DNA of 64,000 nt from assembly GCF_008831285.2 (NCBI RefSeq), contig NC_045143.1, forward strand, positions 5,527,503-5,591,502, given 5' to 3'. The stretch comes from Nymphaea colorata. Its lineage: Eukaryota > Streptophyta > Magnoliopsida > Nymphaeales > Nymphaeaceae. Shown in pieces: positions 21,647 through 35,480 of the stretch. Numbering within the stretch: position 1 is the stretch's first letter; each line of letters opens with the position of its first letter. Below the pieces are notes generated by a model. It had not been told where the DNA came from. It saw only the letters and a program-made list of their open reading frames with translations, and did not search any database. The position numbers and the translations under genes were made by a program.

Positions 21647-24093
21647 AAATGAAAATGTTTATCACTTTTTTTCATTATTTTTTTTAAGTATCCATCTTGT
21701 TATATCAAATGATGTAGATTAGATGACTGATATATATATAAAAGATGAGTAAACTCAACTCACTCAAGTCACCCAACGCCAAATGTATGTCTTGGCTTGA
21801 GCAATGATGACTAGCATTTTATAATCATCCACCTATCTAATTAGGATAGTTCAATTTATCATGGAAAACAGTTAAATAAAAAGTAAAAATGTGATGAGTA
21901 ATTAGGATAGTTCAATTTATCATACATTATTAATCCACACTTTTTTCTATATGTTTACAAAAACTAACTTGATCAAATTATACTTCACTTTAAGTTGTTT
22001 TCATGAAATATGGGGATTTCTCTATAATATTTTTTTTTTATGTTATATGAACAGTTCAGTTTTATTTGTTGTAAAAATATGATTAAATTCAAAAAATGGT
22101 GTATTTAATGTAGGTTTCCCATCAACTTATTCTTGAGATCATATCTTTAAGGCGAGATCGAAAAAAAAAAACACCATAATCTTTGCAATTTAAGTTGGGT
22201 TTACGTCGTTGATCTAGTGGTTGTCATATATATATATATATATATATACACGCCACATGTATGTATATAGCATTAAAGAAGTGAATAATGACAAAAGCTG
22301 TGTTACCGACACTGATTTATTACTTGTAACTTCTATGCAGATGAGGCTGACACAGAATGCATGTAATGTAATGACACGCATTTAGTCTGCATATCCATTG
22401 ACTATATATCTTTCATTTATCATCAGGCGTTTGTCAAACATGAGAGACGGATTAGTTTTGGCGCGGTGAATTGGGTAATATCAGAACCAAATATTCTGAG
22501 TCTCGATCGGTTGGAAAAAGCCAAAATAGAGCAGGCATGCGCTTGTCCTAACCTGAAAAACCTCTACGGAAGGAAGAGCATGTTTGAGGTTATGTATGAA
22601 ACCCAGTTATTGTCTCTTTCTCACTTCGTTTACCAAGTCACGTTCAATACACTCAAACTCTAGATTGCGACATTGCACATGCAGAGGAAAATAATCTTGA
22701 GTTGAAAAATTTTACATACTTAGTTTGATTATTCTGTTTTCACCTTTGTTTGTGGGTATAACAATGAAGCATTCAAGGATAAATTGAAAGCAATCAGATT
22801 GGATATTTGGGTTGGGCCAATCTTGGACATATATATTACATTATGCGACACCCAGCTATTTAATTTGCATTATTCAATCCAACATGAAAGAAAATTAAGG
22901 AGAAAAAGGTGATAACATATTTTTTTTTTCTTGTTGTTCTCTAACTATATATCTACTATATATCTGCATGGACGATCTTGATTAGATGACTGAGTGACTA
23001 TCTGACATATATATATATATATACATGACCCTCATATGCTAGACTGATGGGAATCATTGAACCATCAATTTTAAAGAACATGGTGGAGATTAAGTTGTAT
23101 TTTTTAATATAGTTTCTATTTTCTAGATATCTAAGTACCTTATAAAAAAGGAAAACAAATGAGTTTCCTGAATGGAGACTTCTTGCCTCCTTGAAAGAAT
23201 ATGTTTGTCTCCGGAACATACAATATGACTTCTACTTTCTTCAACTTAATCTCAACCTTTCAATTTCCTTAAAATCTGATCAATCCTATGAAGTCTGGTA
23301 TATAAGGGTCTGGTGAAAAGCTTTTATGGGGTTGAAGTAAATATGGCTTAGGTAACTGGCTTGCATGTATAACTGTGACTGTCTCTAATATCATATTATG
23401 TGATATCCACTCTTCTAGTTAAAAATTAAGAAAATGAACGAAAGAGCAACTGAGGAATGCCCTCCCTTAAGTTCTTGAAGGTCAATTCTCTCTTGTCATG
23501 AAAGTTCATTGAGTTCTTAAAGAACTTTTCGACATTAAGTGAAAATTTGATGACATACATTGTCAGACCTTTCCGATATTAATCACTTCCTATCACATAT
23601 GCAAGCAATGAGAATTGAGAGTAATTTCTGTAGCTTTAAATGAAGAAAAAGATAATTAACTTTGCCACTTATCGTTAAGTTCTTTGCATATTTTATCGTC
23701 GCAGGTAGAATACTATAACAAACTACCTGTTGTAGAGGAAATTATTATACATAAATAAAATAAGATTTGTGGGCTGGTGTGGGCCTAGAGCGTAGTTCCA
23801 ATCTCCATTAATTCCCAGCGGATGAATGCAGTTATTAAAAAGTAAAAAAAAATCCCCCAAAACGACCCACCTCATTGCTGATCGTCAAGCAGTAAATAAC
23901 ATTCAACACATCTCCATATACAATCATGCTTGTTCACGTCACGCTAAAATAAAATAAAAGATAATTGTTTGTCCTACGTCCAAAAACGAAGGACCGGTCG
24001 TATGTAGAAGATAAGGGCAGACTGATAGGTAAATGTCACCAAGGAGGACGTCACGGCGGCATGTACTTGATTTTCCTACAAACACCTGCATTT

Positions 24094-24097
<4 letters not shown>
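21171..24097. other. Intergenic upstream of GL2; short TA tracts and a local duplication
   Basis: No supported gene. Contains TA tracts at 21616-21638, 22227-22248 and 23007-23023, and AATTAGGATAGTTCAATTTATCAT occurring twice (near 21839 and 21900). Confidence 0.45.

Positions 24098-24168
<71 letters not shown>
24098..24168. repeat. (TA)n microsatellite
   Basis: About 71 bp of uninterrupted TA in intergenic DNA. Confidence 0.95.
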
Positions 24169-24170
<2 letters not shown>

Positions 24171-25206
24171 GATCAATATCTTTATTTTTAATCAGATCAA
24201 TAACTAGTATCTACTTTATGAATGTCATTTTTACGTTTAGAAATTATAGTTTTAGAAAAATAATACATTGAAATGTTCAAATAAGATTTTAAAGTCGATG
24301 TGCTAAATGTTTTTTTTGCTCCTAAAACTCTTTAGTTATGTGTACAAAAAAAAGTCACGTGACACGTTAGTGTCTACACATACAAATTACAAAACAAAAC
24401 TAGCTCAATGCATAAATGCATTTTTTGTATAAATAAAGTTATTTATATATAAACACATTTTTTGGTGAGTTAATTTTGATCATATCCAATATTAATATTT
24501 GAATTGAAATGACGAGAGGTAGGAGGGCCTTGCCCCAGGCAGCTTGTTATCAGGTCAATCACGAACTCTGTTTGGGCTCTCGTGAGCTTGTCGGCCCTTT
24601 ACAGGTCGGATAATGGGCTGGCCTAGTCAATGCCCGGTGCCTTGTCCGGCAGTTGGTCCCACTTCTTATATTTTTAAAAATTCAAAATTTTATATGTAAA
24701 TTTTAAAAAAATTAATTTAATTTATATAAAAAAATTGTATTTCAACTTTTTGGTATGATTTTAAAACTATAGCAGCCAAACTGTCCTAACTCTGCCCTTG
24801 CCTGCACATCACAAGCCCAATAATCAGGTTTATGTGTTTGGGTCTACCAAAGACTGTTTGTCCCGTTCGTCCCGTTCATTCATGTACAACAACTGATGGA
24901 ATTTGGACGGTGTGAAACGTGCACATTCCACAATATCTGGTGCCTATGCTGGTTCATGGCCCCCGTCCTGGACAAGCAATATGTTTCCAATGCATGCATG
25001 CGTTTTCTTGTTCTCTACTAGCTCCCATGGGACGTGCACGGGTTCCCATTAGATTGTGCCAATAGGTATGCCTCATGCATGGTCTTAGGCCGGCCCACAA
25101 TCGGGATTTTTTTATTGTTAACCTCTTGTTTGCTAGCGTATATAAAACTATCAAATTATTGAACATAGAACTATTAAGTAATGCTAATAAAAACAAATTT
25201 CCATTT

Positions 25207-25262
25207 TCAGTGGCAGAGGTACATGTGGACTTGTATGGGCAATTGCCCATACAAACCCATAT
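25207..25262 (+). mobile_element. MITE-end fragment with GGGCAATTGCCC palindrome
   Basis: Begins CAGTGGCAGAGGTACATGTG and continues into a near-perfect palindrome centred on TGGGCAATTGCCCA. It matches the reverse complement of the right end of the 18383-18560 element. The opposite terminus was not identified. Confidence 0.4.
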
Positions 25263-25749
25263 AAATTGCACATTTTAGGTATGTAAATCTCCACACGCAT
25301 GAGTGAGAGAGAGAGAGAATGAACTCTAGCTATGAGTCCAATCTTTTGAATAGTTTTTTGGCTCAAATATGGCATGTGTGAATTCATGAAAACTATGCAA
25401 TATTTGCAATCCCAAGAACTTGGCCTTCGGTGATCATGGTTAAGAACATGATAAGACATCGATTGAATGGAAGACTAATCTCACTGCTCGATTAAAGGAT
25501 TACCCCTTTCTCTCTTCCCCTCACATTTCATTTTAGGGTTGCTTTCAGTGTCTCGAGTTCGAGTTGATGCTCTCGTTATGTTTCAATTTACATATTGATG
25601 TCCTTTCTTTTGCAACACATAAAATTGACACTATCAAAATTTAAAATAAAAACTAACCGTCTATCAACCCCCTGCCCTCCCTTTAGTAACCCTTTTGGGA
25701 ATAGTAACATTCACAATCTCTAGGCAGCCAGGAATTTCTTTGTCATAGG

Positions 25750-25781
<32 letters not shown>
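25750..25781. repeat. (TA)n microsatellite
   Basis: About 31 bp of TA. The sequence to its right (GGGCACCAACAAG... to about 25870) resembles the interior of the MITE at 18383, so the tract may lie within another decayed copy. Confidence 0.8.
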
Positions 25782-25785
<4 letters not shown>

Positions 25786-26049
25786 AAGGGCACCAACAAG
25801 TAACACACGAAAGCACGTGGATTCATTATGGAACTTCCCAACACATGCCCACATGCTGATCCACCATTGTTCACTGTTCATAATAAGTAAGATGCTCCTC
25901 TTAACGTCATGGCTGCCATGGAGAATTCTGTCTGGCCCTAGCGACAAGGAATACTTAGTTTAACAGGAAAGAAACTTAAGTTGTCTTTAATGAAGCATTC
26001 CGACAGACTTGGTAGTGCTGGTTTAACTTGTACCATCAGATTTTTCCTG

Positions 26050-27000
26050 CTCTCTGTCCATGGTATGCAATCTAAAGTTAAAAAGGAGAAAGAAAGAAGC
26101 CCACTATGCTGGGTGGCTGCAGAGGATGGTGGCATCTCCCTGGATTGAGCATGTCGTGAGCCTCATCGAGGTGAGTGACAGAGAGGAAAGGTTACTGTGG
26201 AGATGGAAAGGTGTAAATAGAGTTCAAACTTCAAAGAGAGCCATCCACCTACCATTCAAGTTCCTTACAGTCGTGGTGATCTCTTGGTTTTGACCTCAAG
26301 CAAAGATTTACTATTTGTCACTCAGCAGAAGAATCGACCCACCACCTGTCGTGTGACACAGCAACTGGTCTTACTCGGGCACGTCCAGATCAGTCCGCTT
26401 CAGGCCTGAATCGATGTTTCTTGATCTTATTCGGTGGTCTTTTCCAACTGAGAGACAGCAAGAAATGGAAGTTCCATGACTGTTTACCTTCTGGTGGGTC
26501 ATTTGGGATGCCAGGAGTATCGTCATGGACCTCACCTGTAGAGGAGACAGCTCTCGACCTATCTTCCCTGCCCAGCTGATGGACACCTGATCATGACACT
26601 TTTTTCTGCATTAGGCAGAAGAGGAACAGCTCGAGAATGACCTTGACATGAAATTCTACATGCTTCTTTCTGAATAACTTTTCCCATTTAAGTTCTGTTA
26701 TACCTTGAGGGAGACGTGGAATGCTTGCGTTGAGAATATTCTGTAATTGAAATGGACTGATCATGCTCTCAAGGCAATTCGCCTCTGCTTATGCACATGC
26801 ATCTTTAGTCCTATCTGGTAGAAACCTGAAATGGAAGGATATGCTGTTGGGATTGCATATGGGAGAAGATCTTCAGATCACTTTTGCCCTGGAATTATTT
26901 GGCAAGATGGCCGGCAAATTCCGAGCCTTATTCTGGTTGACATTAACGTTGTGTTTTAATTGTGTTTGATAGCTTTGATCTTGGATCCAAAGCTGCATGG
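26050..27000 (+). mobile_element. Decayed LINE fragment (zinc-binding and possible RNase H-like region)
   Basis: A frame at 26060-26290 contains EERLLWRWKGVNRVQTSKRA, the type of sequence found before the zinc-binding region at the C-terminal end of plant LINE ORF2. After a stop, another frame near 26325-26345 reads AEESTHHLSCD, matching the Es..HL...C pattern of that region. Further broken frames to about 26980 may represent the RNase H part. No poly-A tail or target duplication was defined. Assignment is by motif order only. Confidence 0.45.
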
Positions 27001-27016
27001 CAAGATTCTTGCGCTT

Positions 27017-27140
27017 CATCTGATTCTTGCGCTTCCCAAAGATGAAGATCTTGGTAACATCGATTTTAAATTGATGTTCATCTGATTCTTGCGCTTCCCA
27101 AAGATGAAGATCTTGGTAACATCGATTTTAAATTGATGTT
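27017..27140. repeat. Tandem duplication, 62-bp unit, two copies
   Basis: Units at 27017-27078 and 27079-27140 are identical by eye (both start CATCTGATTCTTGCGCTTCC and end TTAAATTGATGTT). Confidence 0.9.
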
Positions 27141-27227
27141 ACATGTTAAAAACCATGGGTTTAAGGTAGGACTAGTTGGGGATGAGAGGGAGGGAAGGAG
27201 CCTGACCTTAAATACTTTGTACGCGAG

Positions 27228-27335
27228 TATGGTTAATGACAAAAATACCCTAGTTAATAAAGCAAAGTAAAATTTGTGCACGGAATATGGTTAATGACAA
27301 AAATGCCCTAGTTAATAAAGCAAAGTAAAATTTTT
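27228..27335. repeat. Tandem duplication, 58-bp period, two copies
   Basis: TATGGTTAATGACAAAAAT(A/G)CCC and the following AGTTAATAAAGCAAAG recur with a 58-bp offset, immediately downstream of the 62-bp duplication. Confidence 0.85.
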
Positions 27336-28550
27336 GTAAGGACAAAAAAAAATGAAGAAAGTTAAAAGACTAACAAGGACACTCTTTTTAAATAATTTTC
27401 AAAATACCCTCACTCCCTACCTTTTGTTTTCTTTTTTGGTGTACGTGTGTGCGTGCACCGAATGGCAGACACAACTTATTCTCCGGCCTACCAGCCAACG
27501 AAGTTGGTTGCGTGCACACCGTTGTGCATAAATAGGAGTGTGTAATGACTAAAATACTCTATTAAATTAAAAACGAGAAACTTTTAAAAGGATAAAAGGG
27601 AATTATAAAAATATTAACATACTAAAATGTACATACCTTTGTAAAAAAATTCTAAAATGCTTCCACCTCCTTTCTTCCCTTTTACAGTGTGTATTGGTTG
27701 CATGCACAAAGGCGTGCACGGAACTCAACCTCACCAGCCAAGGCCTTCTTTAGTTGTGTTAGGCCCTCTTTGTTGTCTTGTATATTTTATTACTCTATTT
27801 TGTTTTTGCGGTTTGTTTTTGTATCTAGGGGACTTACTGTATCCAAATTTTAGTATGCATTCTCATTTTACGGCTCTCTCTCTCTCATATATTCAAATTT
27901 TCAAAGCTTTAAATAGTTCTTTGTCTGTCAAAAAGTTTGTGCAATGTTGGGCGTATCCTTTTCCATTTTTCATTTTTCCCTATTCCTTGCTAATTATGCT
28001 GGAGGGGAAGTGGCAAAGCCAATGATTTCAAACCTTTCACCTTTAAATGTCCAAGACAACTAAGTCCTAACAGTAGGGGCAGTCTAATTCTCAAGGTAAT
28101 CAGCCCACAAAGGATATGTGTTTCATTTTATTACACAAGCTTGAGTTAGGCAGAGGCCTACCCATTTATGCTAAGATTCATCATATATGAGGTACTGAAC
28201 TTCTTCAACAACTCAAGAACTCAAGTCATACGCAAAGATATTGATCTCTATTAAACTTAAGAAGTATTAAATGAGGTAACTATAAGGGTATATTCCCCTT
28301 CCTTGCTTACCAAGGAAAAGGGAGGAATCATATTACTTTAGAAAAGAAGTAGAAAGGGAGCATTGCCTTCCCCACCCATGGAGCTGCTTTAAGTCCCCTT
28401 TTAGAAAAAAAAATGCATTTTTCTAATTAAAGGTAACTTTGAATCATTTTCTTTAATTAAAAACATTTCCCTCTTTTGTATTTGATATGAATAAACAAAA
28501 TGGTCCTTGGAAACATATTTCTCCTTTTTTCCCTGTAACACTATACCAAC
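27336..28550. other. Intergenic, no gene seen
   Basis: A 122-codon open frame at 27657-28025 is hydrophobic and T-rich in sequence, with no family resemblance; I treat it as chance. Nothing else is recognised. Confidence 0.45.
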
Positions 28551-28748
28551 CAGGGGTAGAGCCAAAGTAGGGCTCGTTTGGATCCTGTCCCCACCTCAAA
28601 ATTTAAAAAACAAAAATTAACATGTAAGTTTTTTTTAAAAAAACAATTGTTCTGTATAAAAATTTTGAAAAATGATATTTGGGTCCCAGTCAAAATTTAA
28701 AAACTTTAATTTGACACGCCTTATGAACAATTTCTGGTTCCGCCTCTG
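28551..28748. mobile_element. hAT-like MITE with terminal inverted repeats and 8-bp target duplication
   Basis: The left terminus is CAGGGGTAGAGCCAAAG and the right terminus, reverse-complemented, is CAGAGGCGGAACCAGAAA. The element is 198 bp. The flanking octamers ATACCAAC and ATGCCAAG agree at six of eight positions, consistent with an aged hAT target-site duplication. The interior is non-coding. Confidence 0.7.
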
Positions 28749-29390
28749 ATGCCAAGTACCTCAATCTTATTCTTTTCACTCTAATGGTTCTCCCTCATGA
28801 TGTTACTAATTTGGCAAGATTCATTTTCAGAATCAGCATGTCTACAATTGATCTAATGTGTAGAGAGATTTAATTAGATCGGAACTTAGCAATATCAATA
28901 TCAACTTTAATCATACAGATTTGAATATTAGGCTTCCAGATTGGGTGCACATTTGGTTCATATATATCTGAATGAGACTCAAATATGGAAAAAAAAAATC
29001 CACACCCAAACGTGATTTGGATCTGAATTTGGTCTTGTTTTCAACATTCAATCAATTGGTCGGCATGTCAGTATACACAGTCAAGGCCTCCATGTTTGAG
29101 AGGGTTGGTCGGCGCATTCTTTCTCATGCACAATGACCTGATCTCAATTACTAAGTACGTGCATATTCAGGACAGCTGAGTACATAAATATTTGTCTCCA
29201 AATCAGAGACCAAATTGCTGTAGAAGATCAATTTTCGCTTTTACAAAAATGACTTAAACTAAAACATGTTTTATATTAAATTAGTATCTACAAACACATT
29301 AGAAGGTTCATATTTTGTTTAAAATATGTTGTAAACAAGAAGTTAAGAATCTTGGTTTTAATTTCTTGCGCAAGTAGTCTGGTATCTACC

Positions 29391-29414
29391 CATATATATA
29401 TATATATATATATA
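29391..29414. repeat. (TA)n microsatellite
   Basis: Short TA tract in intergenic DNA. Confidence 0.9.
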
Positions 29415-30393
29415 AGTTGATGAAACTCAAATGATTATATGTTGATGACACCGTATAGTCACTGTCATCAATTGTAACTCTAAACTGGCAAAATAGATTC
29501 GTGGCTCGCATTCATTTCGTCAGCAAAATATGCTCATCGAGCGCCGCCTCATAAATTCTGCTCACTCGTGATTACTGCTTCTTACTTAACTACAGTGTCT
29601 CCGATAGGCGCGAGACAGTTGTTGGAGTTAAATTTATTAAAGAGTGACAAATCCGAGTCATGGGAGGCCATCAATAATGAGCAATAGCTCAAGCGGCCTC
29701 ATTACTTAATAATGGCCAACACCCGCTATTAAATTCAATGCAGTCCGGACGGCCTTATAAATTTCTGTGCATTCATTCACTCTAGGCTCTCATTACCAGT
29801 AAAATTAGTTGCGCCTCACTTTGCTTCTCATCTCCTCTCCGGTTGATCTTCTTCTCAAAAAGTTGTTGGTAGTTGTAGAATGGTAGATATGTGGTCATAT
29901 TCTCATGAGAAAGTCCGACATTTCTAAACCAGATACCACGTGTTATCACGAATCAATCAATCAATCGATCAATCTCTTTCTCTCTTTCAAGGGCTTTAGT
30001 GTAGCTGGTCGGACACTCGGATTGATGGGGTCGCTTACTTTGTCATCGGAGCAGAACCATCGGGGCATGGGCCATGGCTTCCTATCAATTTTTTTTTTTT
30101 TAAGAAAGATACATCTAATTCTATAATTTTAGCCTACAAAAAAAATTTAAAAAATTATGTTTTCAGCTCCTACTAAGATTTTGAAACTATAGTCCCAGCC
30201 TCACGATAAAAAATTCTTATTTTCACTCCTACCTATCATCAGTTTGATTCTCATTAATAGTAGGTTTTAGGTCAGAGATTGTGTTCTGCTACTGATTACC
30301 TTTTTATTCTCTTCCTCTCTCTTCGTTTTTGCTAACCTTTTGATGTTATTTGTGACCAGTCATCACTCAATTTTGTTCATGAATTTTTGTTCT

Positions 30394-30395
<2 letters not shown>

Positions 30396-30483
<88 letters not shown>
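30396..30483. repeat. Compound (CT)n(AT)n microsatellite
   Basis: About 35 bp of CT followed by about 53 bp of AT, the same arrangement as the compound tract in the GL2 intron at 14819. Confidence 0.95.
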
Positions 30484-30485
<2 letters not shown>

Positions 30486-30756
30486 GGGGAGCTCTACTTT
30501 CAGATTGATTTTTTATTTTTCAGTGTTAAAAACACTTAAACTTGTTAGTAAATGTGTTGAAAACCCATGGCCAAACAAAAACTGTGGCTAATGCAACTTT
30601 TGTAATGGTTTTTGTATGACATAAAATAAATAAAAATTCATAACCAGATTCTTTTCTACTGAAGGTTGTTAAAACATAATAGTCCAATTTTGAGGGGAAC
30701 CATTATGTGATAAAATCAAATTATTTGGGTCTATATAAAGAACTGCCCCCACAAGC

Positions 30757-30955
30757 TAGGGCGGAGCCAAGGGCAGGTAAAGGCCATGGCTCCCCTTGAG
30801 ATTTTGAAGAAAAATAAATACATAGATCTTATATTTTTTAGTTTAGGTCGTGTGAAGAATTTGAAAGGTATCTTTCACCTGTTACAAAAAAAAAATCAAA
30901 AAATAATAAGAATAATAATTCAGTTTTTTAATGAAAAATTTTTAGCTCTGTCCCG
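30757..30955. mobile_element. Degenerate hAT-like MITE
   Basis: The left end TAGGGCGGAGCCAAG pairs imperfectly with the right end AGCTCTGTCCCG read on the other strand. Length (about 199 bp) and termini match the 28551-28748 element. No clear target duplication. Confidence 0.45.
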
Positions 30956-32720
30956 GCCGCACTAAGACCACATGTTGCTTGGCCTTTGTTGAGAAGGACT
31001 GCTTCGACCCAGTTTGCATCCGCCCACCCTTTAACCAGTGGTCGATTTACATCGCCCACACAGACCCATTGGCTTGTTATGATGCAATTGAAAGGTTAGG
31101 ATTTGTTTGAGATATTTAAATTTGGATTATGTTCACTAATATGCTTTCAGTGTCACTAATAACCTTCCGACGGCCCTACATGATCGTCACTAGAGAAGCT
31201 GCCACTAATAAATTGGTAACGAACTGTCATTTGAACTGATGATTGCCTGTGTCCATTTATGTATATAATTAAAAGGACGTTTTATGGTCGTTTATTTGCC
31301 CTGTGAAACTCCAAGCAAGTTCGGTCCCATGAACAGGTAGTGCGTGTTCTTGGGGTCATCACTTTAGCAAGTTGTAGATATTATCGGATTGGTTGTCTGG
31401 AAAATGTTGTCCTCGCATATAATTAAAGTATTTATCTTCATTTATGTCATTACAAGAAGATCAAATATTCACAGTGTGATCAAGCAGGGAACTTGTACAC
31501 TTCAGATGCATGGTTAGTTTTCCTTGCTCCAAATGGGTCTTTCTCCAATGAACTCTCCAAACACTAAAATTCAAATTTTCTCTTTGCACACATAATGTTT
31601 CTTTATCAATGAACTCTCGAGAGCAAACTTTATCAATATTCATCTATCATTATTATTATTATTTGAAGTTCAATCTGTAGCAGATAGGGCCATGCTGGTG
31701 TGACATAGCTACTGACATGGCTGCTTTATGTAGCAATCATGAAGATATCTATTATTCCAAGCAAGATGAACCACTATTTTCTTAGTAACTATATGTCACA
31801 TGCTAATGAACTGTTTATGGAATTAATTAGGTCAGTATATGGTTCATATGTGTCACATAAACTCTTCTGCATTATGGGCGTTTGCTTTTTAAGGCATTGG
31901 ATTAACATTCGCTTCTTAACGCTTCCGTCACATAATTCAGATGGCAGATGGTAGGGTCTGCTTCATCAAAAAAGGAAGAAACATGGCAACATCCAGTTAA
32001 ATTGACAGCAAGCAGTGTTAGCGACAGAAGCAGCTACTGCTGCTGATAGATAGCTAGAGTTCCATATTTTTGTCAGGTCAATCCATGCTTTTTAATTTTC
32101 CAACTGGCTTTTCTGCGTCGTCTTCTCAGAGGCTTCTTACTGTCATATTCTGAACTGCATTTCTGTTGAAAATTAAACATGAAGCAGTGAACTGCATTTC
32201 TGTTGAAAATTAAACATGAAGCAGAAATAAGAAGAAAGGCAATACATGGCATTCATCGACTTTAGAGTCTATAGTGCTCAATACAATGGCTTTTACAACT
32301 GTTTCTAAAAATTCCTTATAAATGAGCTTTTACATATGTTACAATGATCCATATCCTTTTGTTTTGGCACCATCGATATCCTTCCAGATTTTGTTGGCAT
32401 GCAACGTTGCATGAAAATCCATTTGTGAATTTATTTGCAGCAGCAATCTCGCTGCAAAATTAATTTCATTTTCTTATCAATTTATTTTGCCTTTTAATTG
32501 TGCTTCTATTGCTATTGCCTGCTTTCTCTAAACTCAAAATTTGTTTTTTATATAAAAACTCTCTCTCTTTTGTTCTAGGCTTTCCCTTCCTGCAGCCTTC
32601 AACACATCCTACTCCCCACATTATACCACTTTTTTAATTGCTTTTATTTTTCACAATTTTTTAATCCTCCCCATTGTTCGCATTTATTTTAATTACGAGC
32701 TTGACAGCTATGATTTTGAC
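30956..32720. other. Intergenic, no gene seen; one short tandem duplication
   Basis: GAACTGCATTTCTGTTGAAA and the following 17 bases are duplicated in tandem with a 37-bp period at 32152-32225. No family-like reading frame. Confidence 0.45.
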
Positions 32721-32779
32721 ATGATCAATTATATTTTGTCAGATCCTTTTTAGGAGCTGCATTTTCATATCCATTTTTT

Positions 32780-32876
<97 letters not shown>

Positions 32877-32990
32877 GATCTCTTAAATTTGTGTTAAAAC
32901 ATGATCAATTATATTTTGTCAGATCCTTTTTAGGTATCCATTTTTTCTTATATATATATGAGATCTCTTAAATTTGTGTTAAAACGTGTT
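32721..32990. repeat. Tandem duplication of a TA array with its flanks
   Basis: ATGATCAATTATATTTTGTC...CATTTTTTCTT, a TA array, then (G)ATCTCTTAAATTTGTGTTAA occurs twice, from 32721 and from 32901. The first copy has about 87 bp of TA (32787-32874); the second has only about 12 bp. The first also has an extra AGCTGCATTTTCA segment. Confidence 0.85.
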
Positions 32991-35480
32991 TTAAACAAAA
33001 TGTGAATTCTTAATACGTCTATAAACATTAATTTAATATAAATCATGTTTTAATTCCAAGTTTCTTTTGTGAAAAAATTAATGCATCTACCAACAAAATT
33101 TTGATGTTATAAAAGACATTTATTTTTTTTCCTTAAAAGCGCATCATTAATTTTTTTTTTAAATCTAATTTAATATATGTTCCTCCCCAAATTATTCTTA
33201 AGATCATGTATATCTATAAGAATTTTGTAGATCGCAAAAAAAAAAAAAAACTTTAGTACTTAATTTTAATGGGTCTAATTTTTGTCCCAAAAACAAAAAC
33301 AACTGTATTTTTGCCCGAGGATCACGCTTCATCACGTGAGAGGAGCTTGCGACGCTTAATTGTGTAGTAGAAGAGAAAGAATGGCAGTTGAAGAAGAAGG
33401 GCAGATAGCAGCCACTTTCTTCCAACCAGTAATGATGTAGATGTCGACAACCCATTATTCTCTCGCATTTACTTTTTCCTTTTCTCTTTCTTCGAAATCT
33501 GGATTCATCGGTCTTCTTCCTCATCCCATCCTCCTTTTTTTAAGCACTAAGTCTGTGTGTCTTAAATATCCGTTTGCACCAAACACCGACCGATTCGGGG
33601 ATGTATACAGCTGACTCTAATCGACTTTTGTGAATTAGCTAAAAATATAATTTTCTAAATCATTTTTTCAAGTGAGGAAAAATTAAGTAAAAGTAAAATT
33701 AAATTAAATTGTTTTTAGAAAAACAGCTAAAAACTGATACATGACACTCTTTCCCATTATTATAGTAGACCGAAAAAACTATTAGCCTCGAGCAAGAAAT
33801 ACTGAAGTCATAATTCATTAGATACTTTATACATTAGAATTAGAATTCTTGTCTGCCAATTCTTACTAGGTTTACGATTACTAGTACCGAAACGAGTCAC
33901 ATACGTACAAAGGTGCAACCATAAATTGGCATCGAATTAAATACCGACTTTGAGTACTCGGATGGGTTTCCAAGTGATAAAATGATAAAAATGCCCTTAA
34001 AAAATAGTGAAAACAAGAAACTAAAAGGTAGAAAAATATGTCTCAAGGAGTGCAGTGCAATTCGACAGACAAAAACAGGTTACATTTAAGGTGTTTGATG
34101 TTTAAATCATGTGGTCACTGTCACGTTTTAGTGTGTTACTTTTCTTGACTGCAAATAATGATAAGCATGACACCCAAGTTAAAAATATACCATATATTCA
34201 CCAGGCTCTCTGAAGCAAGTCAAAACCTTAGAGGTACAAGAGTATGACTTTGACAATTTGACGCTATGTTTCCCTTAAATAAACATTAAAAAAAAGGTGG
34301 AAAATGTCCCTCGCAAATCATGTGGCCTTTTTTGAGGGGTCGACCACTAAAACCCAGTGATCGGGTCTAAGCGTCATTCCTGCATAAAAAATTTTTCTTT
34401 TCTTTTCCTTTCTTTTCTTTTCTTTTTTTAAAGGAAAGGGCCTTGTCAAATACCCTCCTCCTCTTTCTTTGCATTGTCATAGGCATGGTATGATGACCCT
34501 TAATTGTCCACTCTATGGTGCATAAGCAAGAAAAAAATCTCAAAAACAATGATATGCAAAAACTTGATCTAATTCCTAATCAGATTCAAATTCAATGTGA
34601 AGATTCATAATTGAAGTCAAAATCCAAGTTAGTGGGCTCTTTACACATAAATGTTAAATCTTATGTTAGCAAGATCTAAAATCAATTGTAAATAACAGAT
34701 CCAAATTTGAGTCTGACTACATAAAATCGCCGAGGGGTTAGTGCAACAGTCATGGAGGGGGCTGGTAAGCAGCCAATTACTATTTTGAATCCTAGGACAT
34801 CAACTCCCTTGTGCTGCAAAAGGAAGCCACTGACGTTCAAATTGCTGAGGCACCAAAAGACAACCTTATATCCTACAGAAACAAGAGATTGGTAAAAACT
34901 TCGGGCCTCTTGTATGAGATAGGATGAAATACTCTTTCTATTTACCCAGAACGGACTAGGTCAAATTGGGTAAAGCTTAGATATAACTAAATTTGAATTG
35001 TTTACATCCCCACATTCAAACAAACAGCTGAACTAAATAAATCCATAGTAAATGGTACTAACTAGAGGTGCCTTCCTTGTTGTCCAGAAAGCACCTCAAG
35101 CAACCTCTCAAAACCACAATAAATTATTTTAGTAGGGACTTAAACAGTTCGGATTCAGGTTCAATCCAATCTCTACCATATTTTAACTTATTCAGATTCT
35201 ATATAACAAAATTCGGATGCTGGTCCTTTTCAGAAACAAATTCAGCTCCGGCTGTCGTAAGACCTGACGTTTATGTGGAACTGTATCAGATCTTTATGAA
35301 GATAAAAGTAGAAGTCAGATTCAGATTCTAATTTGGTTTAGAAACTGTATACTGAATCTGATCAGTGATGGAATTTATCAGGTCCGACTACGGCCATTGA
35401 AAATTGGATCCGTAGTTGTATTTATCGGATTCATTTATATGTCCCTTGATGCAATATGTGAATATGTGAAGAACAACTCC
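32991..35480. other. Intergenic, no gene seen
   Basis: A/T-rich DNA with homopolymer runs. Open frames of up to about 106 codons show no recognisable family and include homopolymer-encoded stretches. Confidence 0.45.

Noticed and set aside
27017..27335. Possible CRISPR-like array from neighbouring repeats
   Set aside because: Only two copies of each unit, directly abutting without spacers, in a plant nuclear context; these are ordinary tandem duplications.
27657..28025. 122-codon plus-strand frame
   Set aside because: Hydrophobic and aromatic-rich because the DNA is T-rich; no family motifs and no supporting signals.
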